From Stomorhina lunata (taxonomy: Eukaryota; Arthropoda; Insecta; Diptera; Rhiniidae), in the NCBI GenBank assembly GCA_933228675.1, contig OW121740.1:155671828-155735827 (forward strand): a stretch of DNA of 64,000 nt, given 5' to 3'. The first letter of the stretch is position 1, and each line of letters starts with the position of its first letter. A program made the position numbers and the translations under genes. This document shows positions 34,521-45,733 of the stretch, piece by piece. The notes beneath the pieces are model-generated. The model was not told the origin of the DNA, made no database searches, and saw only the letters and a list, made by a program, of their open reading frames with translations.

Positions 34521-35680
34521 ATTTTTTATTAGTTGTTAACAAAATCACTTCTAATCGAAGGATTTTCAAAATACTAGGCTTATATTATTAAGAGCTTTCA
34601 TAATTTTACGATTGTCGGATAACGAGATTAAGATTTCGCCTTTTTCGATTTTTTGTGATTTTTTTTTAAATTTAAAATTTTTTGATCAGGCTTGATATAA
34701 TTTTTTTGTTTTAAATCGTATTCAATTTTAAATTTTGGGTGTTTTTGTACTTAGAGGGCCATAATACATCAAAATCAAATAGTTAGACTTCAAAGTGAGT
34801 AATTACTTGTTGACCAGTGTAATTGAGCAAAAATTATGTTATTTATGTACAAATATGAATCGATTGCTCTTTTTTTTAAAGAATTCTATAGATTTGTGTT
34901 TCATTAGTATGTTTGTATACACAAGTATGAGTATCTATGAGTATTTGTGTTTGAATGTTTGATTATTTTTTAGTGGGTTTGTTGCTAAAAGCGTTGACGT
35001 CAACGTTATCATTAACGCCATGTATTTGATCATACACATTCCTACATACATACATATTTATATACATCATTTTACACTCTCCGCAAAAAAATTGTGTAAA
35101 AACTCACATGTATTCTTTTTTTATGTATTATTTACTTTATTTGAAAATTAACAAAAAAAAAATAAAGCTCGCCAAATATTATTTTTTTTTTAAATTTTTC
35201 GCTTATTGTGTGAGCAGCATATTTTGTTTGCGTATGTTTCCAATTTATTAGTTGTTGTACTTTTTCGGTGATCGTTATCAAGGTTTTTGGCAATTTTGCT
35301 CGTAATTTTTTCTGCTGTTAGTCGATCGTTTGCTAGATCGTTGTCGTGACCTAAAGACGGACGCTACGCCTTAGACAAGAAAAAAATAGCGCGCTTGTTT
35401 ATAAATTTGTAAGGGAAATATCTACTTGTGGATCTTTGTCTCTTCTGTTTTTCCAAACTCATTTATTTGGAAGTGCCTGCCTTCTGCTACTCAATTGATG
35501 GAACTGATCTTATATCCAAATTGCGAAAATTCTATAAAAAAAAAAACTAAAAGTCTTCAACACAAAGTTAATATAATCAGGAACTAAAACTGCCTTATTT
35601 TATTCATCAATAGCACAAATTAATTTTCATTCATACGATCTTGGTATCTTCCATCTACTACTCTATTAGGCCCTATGCTG
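34521..35680. other. Non-coding DNA between satellite arrays
   Basis: Contains a TACATACATACATAT microsatellite near 35044. No gene recognised. Confidence 0.45.
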
Positions 35681-37054
35681 CTATAGAAAAATTTTCGATA
35701 TAAAATTTTTATAGAAAAATTTTCGATATAAAATTTTTATAGAAAAATTTTCGATATAAAATTTTTATAGAAAAATTTTCGATATAAAATTTTTATAGAA
35801 AAATTTTCGATATCAAATTTTTATAGAAAAATTTTCGATATCAAATTTTTATAGAAAAATTTTCGATATCAAATTTTTATAGAAAAATTTTCGATATCAA
35901 ATTTTTATAGAAAAATTTTCGATATCAAATTTTTATAGAAAAATTTTCGATATAAAATTTTTATAGAAAAATTTTCGATACAAAATTTTTATAGACAAAT
36001 TTTCGATATAAAATTAGTATAAAAAATTTTTCGATATAAAATTTGTATAAAAAAAATTTTCGATATAAAATTTTTTAGAAAAATTTTCGATATAAAATTT
36101 TTATAGAAAAATTTTCGATATAAAATTTTTATAGAAAAATTTTCGATATAAAATTTTTATAGAAAAATTTTCGATATAAAATTTGTATAGAAAAATTTTC
36201 GATATAAAATTTTTAGAGAAAAATTTTCGATACAAATTTTTTAAGAAAAATTTTCGATACAAATTTTTTAAGAAAAATTTTCGATACAAATTTTTTAAGA
36301 ACAATTTTCGATATAAAATGTTTATAGAAAAATTTTCGATATGAAATTTTTATAGACAAATTTTCGATATAAAATTAGTATAAAAAATTTTTCGATATAA
36401 AATTTTTATAGAAAAATTTTCGATATAAAATTTTTATAGAAAAATTTTCGATATAAAATTTGTATAGAAAAACTTTCGATATAAAATTTTTAGAGAAAAA
36501 TTTTCGATACAAATTTTTTAAGAAAAATTTTCGATACAAATTTTTTAAGAAAAATTTTCGATACAAATTTTTTAAGAACAATTTTCGATATAAAATTTTT
36601 ATAGAAAAATTTTTGATATAAATTTTTTACAGAAAAATGTTCAATATAATATTGTTACAGAAAAATTTTTGTAGAAAAATTTTCGATATAAAATTTTATA
36701 TAGAAAAATTTTTGATATAAAATTTTTATAGAAAAATTTTCGATATAAAATTTTTATAGAAAAATTTTCGATATAAAATTTTTATAGAAAAATGTTCGAT
36801 ATAATATTTTTACAGAAAAATTTTCGATATAAAATTTTTGTAGAAACATTTTCGATATAAAATTTTTATAAAAACATTTTCGATACAAAATTTTTATAGA
36901 AAAATTTTTGATGTAAAATTTTTATAGAAAAATTTCGATATAAAATTTTTATAGAAAAATTTTCGATAAAATAAAATTTTTATAGAAAAATTTTCGATAT
37001 AAAATTTTTATAGAAAAATTTTCGATATAAAATTTTTATAGAAAAATTTTCGAT
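35681..37054 (+). repeat. 28-bp AT satellite array
   Basis: Period exactly 28 bp (CGATATA words at 35724 and 35752). Core ATAGAAAAATTTTCGATAT, then AAAATTTTT. The left part (35681-36000) is nearly homogeneous, with a local GATATCAAA variant block at about 35814-35930. A multi-unit block is duplicated with a shift of 277 bp (about 36100-36310 and 36377-36590). Confidence 0.95.
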
Positions 37055-37165
37055 TTATATATAGTCCAATCGTAGGTTTATATATGGTCTAATCGAAGGT
37101 TTATATAAAGTCCAATCGTATATATAAAGTCCAATCGTATATAGTCCAATCGTAGTAAAACTTTT
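37055..37165. repeat. Short tandem repeat at the junction of inverted arrays
   Basis: Repeats of TATATAGTCCAATCGTA with spacers of varying length. Similar TATATAGTCCAATTCGAAG words occur near 43676-43740. It separates an array in + orientation from one in - orientation. Confidence 0.75.
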
Positions 37166-37169
37166 TTAC

Positions 37170-37848
37170 TATTAGAAATCTAAAAAATTTTAACATGAAA
37201 AATTTTCTATAAAAATTTTCACATCAAAAATTTGCTATGAAAAAATTTAATATCGAAAACTTTCTATAAAAAATTGTAATGTCAAAAATTTTCTATAAAA
37301 ATTTCAATATCGAAAATTTTCTTTAAAAGCTTTTTAATATCAAAAATTTTCTATAAACATTTTTAATATCGAAAATTTCCTACAGAAAATTTTAATATCG
37401 AAAATATCCTACAAAAAATTTTGATATTAAAAATCTTCTTTAAAAAAATTTTATATCGAAAATTGTCTATAAAAAATTTTAACATACAAAATTTTTTACA
37501 AAAAATATTAAAAATGAAAATTTTCTATAAAAATATTAACATTAAAAATTTTCTATAAAAAAATTCAACATCGAAAATTTTCTATAAAAAAATTCAACAT
37601 CGAAAATTTTCTATAAAAAATTTTAACATCAAAAGTTTTCTATAAAAAGTTTTAACATCAAAAATTTTCTACAAAAAATTTTATCATCAAAAATTTTCTA
37701 TAAAAAAATTTTAGCATCAAAAATTTTCTATAAAAAATTTTATCATCAAAAATTTTATTATCAAAAGTTTTCTATAAAAAATTTTAACATAAAAAATTTC
37801 TATAAAAAATTTTTTCATCGAAAATTTTCTATAAAAAATTTAAAGTCG
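37170..37848 (-). repeat. ~29-bp AT satellite array, inverted
   Basis: Units of ATTTTCTATAAAAAATTTTA then ACATCAAAA. The reverse complement is TTTTGATGTTAAAATTTTTT plus ATAGAAAAT, that is, the same family as the neighbouring 28-bp array but in the opposite direction. Diverged. Confidence 0.8.
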
Positions 37849-39992
37849 ACCTTAGATTTCTTAGTCTGTTTGTATGAATCTAGTATTGGGCATCAAAGCC
37901 TCTAATTTCCTTTTTTTGTATCAACACTAGTTTTCGAGATATTATTTTTTTAGAATAATTACGCGGTTTAGAGTAACGTAACTAATAAAAGGTTCATTCT
38001 ACTAAGTAAAAATAAAAAATCGAATTTCGGCTATAATAATATCTTTATGTTGCATTAACATTATTTTGATTCTATGAAGTAGTTTTTAAGATATCGCTCA
38101 ACTTTGGATGGAATTTTGTTTTATAAGTTTTTTTATTTCTTAAAAATTCATAAAAAATAGAGAACACAAATAATTTTCTAGTATTTTTCTTCAATCATAT
38201 AGGGAAATGTCTTACGCCAGCTATATCTTGTTATCTTTAGCTAAAACCGAAATTATTCATATAAATAATCCGAATCAAAATTCATAGTCGTTGTATTTTA
38301 TATTGTCCAAATCCTAATCATTGTTCTTTACATAGAATAACTTGTGATCGTAGAGATTTTTGCAAACACCAAAAAACTTGCAAACTTCTCTTTGCCCTTA
38401 TGACATCTAACAAAGAGCATCAAAAATGATCTTTAAGTGGCCAAAAGTTTCGTTTGTAATTATCTCTGACAAAAAACAAACGTTCTTCTAAACATGCGAA
38501 ATTTGCACAAACATACATAAGTGTGAGTCTTTCTAACTTTTACACACACACACACTCTCACACATTCTAAAGTTATATCAAAAATTTTGGCTATGTAAAA
38601 AAATCTTGGAACCATATGTTTTTTTTATTATAGGAAATTCGTAAAAAATTTTATATTGAGGCAGACCTACACACATACACACAAACATTTGAAATTTATA
38701 AAGGCAGAGCAAAATTATTAGTCGTCAAAGAAGAAAAAAAAAAGCAAAATAAAATTTTTAGCAAAACGTACGATCATTTTGCAGTGTGTGAGTTTCTGCG
38801 ATTCTCTCTTTGCTAAAAATTTTTTTTGGTCGATCGTGTGCTCTCTAATACTAAAACAGACGAAAAAAAAACTGAAATTTTTTTGGTGTAGTTGGTTGGT
38901 TTTGGTGGTTCGCAACATTAAGTTGATCATAAAAGCATTAGTTACATATTTGTAATATAACGCTTAACATAGAAAAACAAAAAAATTCGGAAATTCGGTT
39001 GGAACCAACAAAAATAAAAAAATTTTAAATTAAAAAAAAAAAAACACACAAACAAAATTTTTTTTGCAAAATCATTAAAATAAATCGTTAAAATAAAAGA
39101 AATTTTTAAAAATAAATAATTAAGAAATTTTAAAATAAATTTATTCAAAAAAGTTATGAAATTTTAAAATGTCAACTAAGTTTTAAAAGAAAATTTAAAA
39201 AGAAATTTCAAAATAAATATGAATTTTAAAAATATAAAGAAAATTTAAATATTATAAAAGAAAAATAATTAGAAAGTTAGAATTTTTAAAATAAAAATTC
39301 CTATATCAAAAAAATTTTTCTAAAAAAAATAAGTGTCATATTTATAATTTTTAATCATTAATAAAAAAAAATTGTGTTTTTTAGCTAAAAAAATCAAACT
39401 TAAAAATTAATAAAAAACCAAAATAAAACGGATTTAAAAAATTTATAAAAAAAAAAAACTGAAAAATTTAAAAACAAAAATTTTAAAAATTATAAAACCA
39501 GAAACAAGTGCCTTATTGAAAAAATCAAACAAAATCTAAATCTAAAATTTTCTTAATAAAAAATTTTATAAATGTAAAAAATTTCTTATAAAAATTAAAA
39601 AAAACCTGCTATACAAAAAAAAAATTTAAAAATTAAAAAATTTTTTCCCCCAAAAGAAATCCATGAAAACCTTTTCCCTCTTGACAAACATGTGCCGTTT
39701 AAAGTTAATGGTGTAACATTTGCAAACGATTTATTTCAATCTAAATAAATATATCGTTGGTGCTTTCAAATCGATTTTAACTATTTTTCTAATTGGTTTA
39801 AAAATTTACAAATTAAAAGGAAAAAAGTTTTCTAAAAAAAAAATTTTCAAAAAAATTTCAAAAAATTTTCAAAAAAATTTTCAAAAAATATTCAAAATTA
39901 TTTCAAAAAAATTTCACAACATTTATCTTCCTCGCCACTTTAATTGGATTACCATAACTAAATCTATTGGATTAAATACAAAATTTTTGCAG
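37849..39992. other. Very AT-rich non-coding DNA
   Basis: Contains a CACACACACACTCTCACAC tract near 38544 and long A/T homopolymer-rich stretches from 39000 to 39660. Lys/Phe-rich open frames here come from AAAATTTTC words. No gene recognised apart from the exon candidate that follows. Confidence 0.4.
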
Positions 39993-40074
39993 CTAAAGGA
40001 ATTAATAAAAAATCTACAAAAATTGAGCCCCACTTTGGATTACAATTTTTTACCGACTATTTTCGATCCCAAAG
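39993..40074 (+). other. Candidate 82-bp exon (very tentative)
   Basis: Preceded by AAATTTTTGCAG (acceptor-like) and followed by GTAAAGTA after CCCAAAG (good donor). The frame that is open through this stretch reads LKELIKNLQKLSPTLDYNFL and on to IFDPK, with more balanced codon use than the surrounding Lys/Phe-rich DNA. I recognise no homologue. An AT-rich region can produce such splice motifs by chance. Confidence 0.2.
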
Positions 40075-40587
40075 GTAAAGTATTTATATAGGAAAACTAT
40101 TTTTTTTATAATCAGTGGAAGAAATAAAAGTGTATGAAATAAAGAAAAGATAAAACTGAAAAATCGTGTCTATTTAATTCTGTTAAGACGTTAATTTCTG
40201 CCTTATTTTGATATTTTGCAAAGACAACATAATTCGTATTTAGTTTGTGTCGCAAATTTGATATAATGCGTGGTTTTCGATCTGTTTAGAATTAGAGATA
40301 CACCTCCTGATGCTGAGGACCTAACGAACCATCGAAACGCTTCAAGGAAAGATTGTCCCCAAACTTTTTTTTGATTTTATCAAAATAATTCTTAGTGCAA
40401 AACACTTTTGTCAAATTTTTAATAAAAAGTGAAGATGAGTGAAAGAAATTGTGAAAAAAATTCATACAAATATATAAAAACAGTAACGTCCAAGAATTTT
40501 CAATAATAAGCTCATTAATAAGCTTCAAAAAAATTTTAGTGGTTATAGAATTTAGAACATTTGGCAATATTTATATATACATATATG
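40075..40587. other. Non-coding DNA with dispersed repeat copy 2
   Basis: About 40130-40265 matches the dispersed repeat at 28915-29045 (GAAAAGATAAAACTGAAAAA, then CATAATTCGTATTTAGT). Nothing else recognised. Confidence 0.45.
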
Positions 40588-40589
40588 TA

Positions 40590-40993
40590 GACGTTCGCAC
40601 CAAAACGTAGCATTTCATTTGACGATATATTTTGTATCAATTGTTATTGCTTTCTGTTAAATTTTTTGGTTTTAATTCTTAGAAAAACATTCTAGTAGTA
40701 AAAAATAAAACATTTTTCATTAAAAAGTTTTACTGTAGTGTATTGCACTAAGATCACAATTTATTTTCATTTCAAAACTTTTTAAATCAATCGCATCAAA
40801 ATGTAACTTTTTACTTTTTGAAATTTTTCTGGCGAACTAATTAAACACATAACTCAGGTCTTATGACTTCTAACACTTATTATTTTCATAAAGATAATAT
40901 GACCTTCTTTTAACAATTTATAATGAAAAAAGTGTTTTGTCAATTTACTCAAAGTAATTTAAGATGAAATTATTACATTTTGGTGCGAACGTC
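40590..40993. mobile_element. MITE with TA target duplication
   Basis: A 404-bp element with inverted ends GACGTTCGCACCAAAA / TTTTGGTGCGAACGTC (perfect 16 bp), flanked by TA at 40588-40589 and 40994-40995. The symmetry could extend two bases further. The interior is AT-rich without coding potential. It fits a Tc1/mariner-type non-autonomous element unlike the 6523-6779 MITE. Confidence 0.85.
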
Positions 40994-40995
40994 TA

Positions 40996-42096
40996 CAAAT
41001 CGTCTTTATAGGGTTAATATGTTATAAATAACAGTATTTAATAAATATCATCATGATATCATAAATATCATGAATAATTAAAAATCCCTACAAGTGGCCG
41101 CCGTACTTCAGAAAAAAATGAAAAGATCGGATCAGGGGAAGACCCCTCCTTCCTACAAATAAAATACTTCTAAACATGTTAACCGATTTTGAGAAAAATT
41201 TAAAATATAGACATTAGACCTTATAAGTTTGTCTAATAGTTGTATATCCCATTATAAAACTTTATCCTGGAAGGGGTCTAAGCAGAGGATTTGCCCCCTC
41301 CCACCTAGAAATGCAATTTTTAATTTCATGTATAGTTAGAACTTTTGAAGTCATTAAATTTTAATAATCTATTGTTATTAAGAACAAGCAGGATAGGAGC
41401 AGGGGAAGTTCTATCCCCTATAGAAAGAAGAACTGATATTAACGTAAATTGATAAGATTAAGAGCTAAATCTATTGCATTTAAAAAAGCATTGGCCAAAT
41501 CGCCGCATACGATTGAACACTCAGACTTTTAAGGAAATATTCTGTAACATACCTTAGGGATTTTTAAAATAATTTAATTTACAAAAAAAAAACTTGATAT
41601 CTACACAAATCCGATTATTTGTCAAAATCTTTAGTTTAAATGAAATTATTTTACCATCAGGGAACTTTTGACAAATAATTTACAATGTAGTAAAGCTTAT
41701 ATGTTATATATTATTCTGGTTATCCTAAAAGTATGCTACACAAATGATTTTGAAATATCTTACACTTCGATCGATATCGGAAAAGGCAAATTCTTTAAAG
41801 TTATTCGTTGTTGTCTTATCTAATTTCTTAGATAAGTTAAAACAAAATTAAATAGGAAATGAGCAGGGAAATCTTAATATTTAACACTAAAAATATATGA
41901 ATATTTGTATCGTCTGGAATCATAATAGTTTCAAATTCCAATAATCTAAAATTTTATTAGTTCAATCTTATTTATGTCATCCACAACATTTTTCTATAGT
42001 TGGTATTATTATAGTTCTAAATTCCCATCATTGGCCTTTATATTGCGCCAAATTCCAAATTGTTCGATAATTACTATACTTTATATAATTCAAATC
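40996..42096. other. Non-coding DNA
   Basis: Includes purine-rich GGATCAGGGGAAGACCCCTC near 41126 and CAGGATAGGAGCAGGGGAAG near 41389. No gene recognised. Confidence 0.4.
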
Positions 42097-42100
42097 TTAA

Positions 42101-42643
42101 GGTAGAAACACAATTGGGACGAATGACCAATTTCGTCCAGCACGACGAATTCGGCTTTAAAAAATCGTCCTGTACATTCGTCCATTAAACACAGTTGGGG
42201 CGAATAAACGTTGCTGACGCCATTTTTGTTTATTTTTCATTAGCACAAATTACTCAAACTTTCATATATATCGCGCACTCACAACATTTGCGTTTTTTTA
42301 TATTTTATTCTTTTATTTTTTCACAAGAAGAATATCTTTAATTATTTTTATTTGAAATAATTATTTTTTTGTTTACAATTTATAAGGTGACCATATTTTT
42401 AAAAACACATATAATTTCTAATATTTTACATCAGAAATAGAAATACAGCCACTCTAAACCAGTTTAGTCGTCGTTCGTCTGCGTATGAAATAGAAATAAA
42501 CCTATCGCACTATTCGATACGCACGACGAATTTCGTCGTACGCATCTATTGTGAGCATATTCATATAAACCCATATATTCTATTTCTAACGACGAATATT
42601 CGTTCCGAAAAATTGGTCGTTCGTTCCAATTGTGTTTCATACT
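42101..42643. mobile_element. MITE flanked by TTAA
   Basis: A 543-bp element between TTAA (42097-42100) and TTAA (42644-42647). Inverted ends of about 30 bp: left GGTAGAAACACAATTGGGAC, right (complement) AGTATGAAACACAATTGGAA, both followed by GAAYGACCAATTT. Several CGACGAAT/ATTCGTCG words are subterminal, including GCACGACGAATTTCGTCGT near 42520. TTAA flanks suggest mobilisation by a piggyBac-type or another TTAA-specific transposase. The ends are unlike the piggyBac remnant at 9692. Confidence 0.75.
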
Positions 42644-42647
42644 TTAA

Positions 42648-42879
42648 TCTAAACTTAGATTTCTATGAGGGTAAAATTATTAATTTTGGAACCTGATATA
42701 TCCGTTTAAATTGTCTGATACAAAATTCAATATATTTTTATAAATGAACATAATAAATCGACTAACGCTTAATCAAGCTAAATAATCCGAAAAGGTCATG
42801 TCTTGACAACATTCGCCTATTTTCTGTGGACGTTAAACCAGAGACAATTGAGCATGTACGATCCCATACAATCGAATAA
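42648..42879. other. Non-coding DNA
   Basis: Short unassigned stretch between the MITE and the tRNA-like sequence. Confidence 0.35.
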
Positions 42880-42950
42880 GTGCTAAAATTTAGTTAGGAT
42901 ATGTAGCACGGCCTTGTCATTTTCTTCCTGGTTTCGAGTCCCAGTCACTG
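42880..42950 (+). repeat. tRNA-like sequence, probable SINE head
   Basis: TTAGTTAGGATATGTAGCAC (A-box/D-arm-like, about 42891-42910) is followed by GGTTTCGAGTCCC (B-box/T-arm-like, 42931-42943). Spacing is shorter than in a complete tRNA and the stems do not all close. Probably a pol III-type SINE head or decayed tRNA. Confidence 0.4.
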
Positions 42951-43261
42951 AAATTTCAATTTCTAAAATTAATTTAATTTCTTTTCAAATTCTTGGTTAA
43001 CAGCATCCTCTATCGGTGGTTAGCTCTACAGCAATAACACGCCGTCGATGTAAAAAAAGAAAATTGACTGTGGAATAAAAAGCATAAATAATGATGAAAC
43101 TTCATAGTTCTAAAAATAGATACCACGTGCAATTACAGTGTTGAATAAAAGCACAACCCTTCAGCTCTCTACTATCCCCTTTTACAAAGAAGGTAGCCCA
43201 ATTCGTATATATATTAAAACATCTGACAGTGCATAGGGAAAGGGACCTAAGGGTATTTTGC

Positions 43262-43381
43262 GCGCATAGAGAAAGAGAACTAAGGGTAAAAACGGTTATA
43301 TTCAGGAAGCCATTTTAAAGATTTAAATATTATTTTGTTCACCTTATTTTTACCCTTAGATCAGTTTCTCTATCTATGCGC
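43262..43381. repeat. Short inverted repeat / hairpin
   Basis: GCGCATAGAGAAAGAGAACT...AAGGGTAAAAA (43262-43294) pairs with TTTTTACCCTTAGATCAGTT...CTATGCGC (43346-43381), with a few mismatches and bulges and a loop of about 51 bp. A partial direct copy of the left arm (GCATAGGGAAAGGGACCTAAGGGTA) lies just upstream at 43231. Could be a small MITE or a hairpin RNA. Neither is proven. Confidence 0.55.
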
Positions 43382-43504
43382 GATCACATATAGAATTGTA
43401 TAGACAGTATTTGCCAGAGTGTTACAACACCAAAAAATAAACTTGGTGTTTTTAAGATTAAGCCCGTTAGAGCCTTTACAGCGCTTTGCCTATGTTTAAA
43501 GCTT

Positions 43505-43980
43505 GTGCGTTATTCTGTTCACGTGAGGGTCGATAGTTTTTACTTTGATGGCTTTCCAAATATTTTAATTCGTATTTATTCTGTTTTGAAACCTGGATAT
43601 GGTCATGATTTTAGTTATAGTTTAAATCAAAATTCATAGTTCTTTATAAATTATAAATCAAATTCGTTATTTTTTATATAGTCCAATTCGAAGTTTTATA
43701 TAAACAAATCAAATTCGTAGTTTTATATACAGTCTACATTAAAATTTATCGGTCCAAATGGAAATTAGAATTTCCTCATGTACTCAAACTCAAATTTGAA
43801 ACTTGTGAGTATTTGTGACAATGCAAAGATCAGCAGTTCTTACTTTGATGGTTATCTCAATATTATAATTCGTGTTTATTCTGTTTTGAAAACTGGGTAT
43901 AATCGTGATTTTGATTATTATAGCGTTACTTCAACAGACAATGATAACATATACAAGCCCCCTAATTCATAAACGAATTA
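43505..43980 (+). repeat. Pair of direct repeats, dispersed repeat copy 3
   Basis: About 43528-43620 and 43820-43915 are diverged direct copies (ACTTTGATGG, AATTCGTRTTTATTCTGTTT, then 'GGRTAT' and 'CRTGATTTT'). The first also matches 28915-29045 and 40130-40265. Between them lie TATATAGTCCAATTCG-type words like those at 37055-37165. Non-coding. Confidence 0.5.
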
Positions 43981-44297
43981 TTAAAATATCAAAAGTTTAT
44001 ATTAGGAATTTAGTATGGAAAATTTGTTTTCTAAGTTTGTCATAACATTATTTTTCGTTTATAAATTAGGGGGAAAGTCTTTAGTTCTATCAATAAATAG
44101 TTTTTTGCAACAACTGAAATACATTGACATTGTAGTAAAATACACTTAAATTTTTGAAAAAATTTTTTTTTGTAAAATTCCAATATTTATTTTTTTTTTT
44201 TGCACTTTTATAAAGTTTTATAATTTTTAGTGTCTCAATTAAATTTTTTAAGGCAAAATTCTAAATACATACACAATTACTCTATTAACATTCCTAA

Positions 44298-44302
44298 CGC
44301 CA
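44298..44302. repeat. Target-site duplication of the Transib element (left)
   Basis: CGCCA immediately before the CACAGTG terminus. An identical CGCCA follows the right terminus at 52155-52159. Five-base, GC-rich duplications are characteristic of Transib transposition. Confidence 0.9.
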
Positions 44303-45733
44303 CACAGTGGTTTACGGACGCTTTTTTTTGGAAATAATTCTTTAACTTTTGAACGACTGGAGATATTTGAATGAAATTTGACATGGTGATAGTCAAGGAG
44401 TATTCGAGTTGGTTTTTAAAAGCACTGGTCCATGAGGGGTCGGGAGAGTGATTGATGGACCTTCAAAGTTGGTCACCTCGGGTGTTCGACTTTTTTAAAA
44501 ATTCGCCAAAAATCCATTTATGTATGGATTGAAAAGAAATTTTAAACTTAAGTTGTCCTTGAGAAGATCTACAAAAAATACGCTTAAATGTGTAGGTTAT
44601 CTCCTTTGGATTTCGAGATATTTGGGTAAAAAGGAATTTTTAGGTTGATTTTTTACCTCTTTTTTTAAGCTTTTTTTGATCTGGTGGACGCATCTGAGGA
44701 CCAAAAATTTTTTAAGAATATTCTTTAAATTTGTAATAAAATTCTGAATAATTTTTGTGCAAGTTAGTTATAGAAATCTTCTTTTGTTTAAAAGTTAAAA
44801 ATATTCAAAGTTGAAACTTACAAAAAATTTCGCTTTTTTTTTAGTTTTTCCCCAAAAGATGGCTATATTTTTTCACTAATAAAAAAATATTTTCTTAAGA
44901 AACATAAAAAGATTTTTAAAGTTTTTAAAAGAAAACATAATGAGAATGCGTATAAAACAAATTTCTTGCTAATTGGACTTTTGGTCCTCGCACATGTCCT
45001 CTCCAAAAAATGGCAATTTGTAAAAAAAAAAATTAGTTTAAACAAAAATTTCTCAAAAGGCAAAGCACCGATTTGAAAAAAATTATAATGTTCATATTTT
45101 CCAATATATCTGTTATTGATTAGAAAAGTTTTTTCTGAAACGCGCTGCAAATAGAGACAGTGTTGCCATATTTGTAAAAAAACTCATTTTTTGAAACACC
45201 TTTTTCCCCAGTTGGGAATTGGGGAATTTTTAAGTTAAAATTGGGAATTTTTTTTAGTCTATTGCTTTTACATCTTATTGGTCTACATTACTACAAAATT
45301 TCATTGTAATATCTTTATCCATGTCATTTCCACAGAATATCAAAGATTAAAAATATTTTCCTTAAAAAAGCAGAAAAACAATTTTTTTTTGTTTTACGAT
45401 ACAAAGTGTAAAAAAAGTAACGCACTTAAAAAAAACTTTTACTTAGTGCTAATCTCCTAGTCTTTCCCGATCTAATGATACTAAACATGTATATAAAGCA
45501 TTAATACCGAGTCTTAAAAAACTCTGAAAAGTTTGGCCCCCGTAGCATTTTTACACTGTTTATTTAAATATAAGTGATGAATTTGTGCATATAAAATTAA
45601 TAATCATACTCAAATATTTCACTATAAGATGACAATGAACCTTCGATAACAAACAAATATTTTTTTATTTTTTTAAAGAAAATATCATGAGGATTTATGA
45701 AATATCAAAATGTAAATAATTTGTACTTATATT
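44303..45733 (+). repeat. Transib left terminal inverted repeat (copy A)
   Basis: 1431 bp, matching the right arm (C) along its full length to ...TTTGTACTTATATT. It shares with internal copy B, against C, several bases in the outer part (GATGGCTAT versus GATAGCTAT, GTGTTGCCATAT versus GTGTTACCATAT, GGTGATAGTC versus GGTGGTAGTC). In its inner part it agrees with C rather than B (AAAATTAATAATCATA). Identical 95- and 60-codon open frames occur in all three copies and are probably incidental. Confidence 0.93.

Noticed and set aside
36101..36581. Two 67-68 codon frames of repeated Lys-Asn-Leu-Tyr-Arg-Lys-Phe-Phe
   Set aside because: Read through the 28-bp satellite. The apparent peptide repeat is the DNA repeat.
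39720..40091. 123-codon Lys/Phe-rich frame
   Set aside because: Most of it is AAAATTTTC slippage. It has no ATG at the start; only the last part is kept, as a weak exon candidate.
44863..45150. Identical 95-codon open frame repeated in all three Transib arms (also 47184-47471 minus and 51307-51594 plus)
   Set aside because: Conservation is explained by recent duplication of the arms. The translation is Phe/Lys/Leu-rich with no recognisable domain, and the frame overlaps AT-rich homopolymers.
45278..45460. 60-codon open frame in each Transib arm
   Set aside because: Same reasoning: a short frame, low complexity, conserved only because the arms are near-identical.
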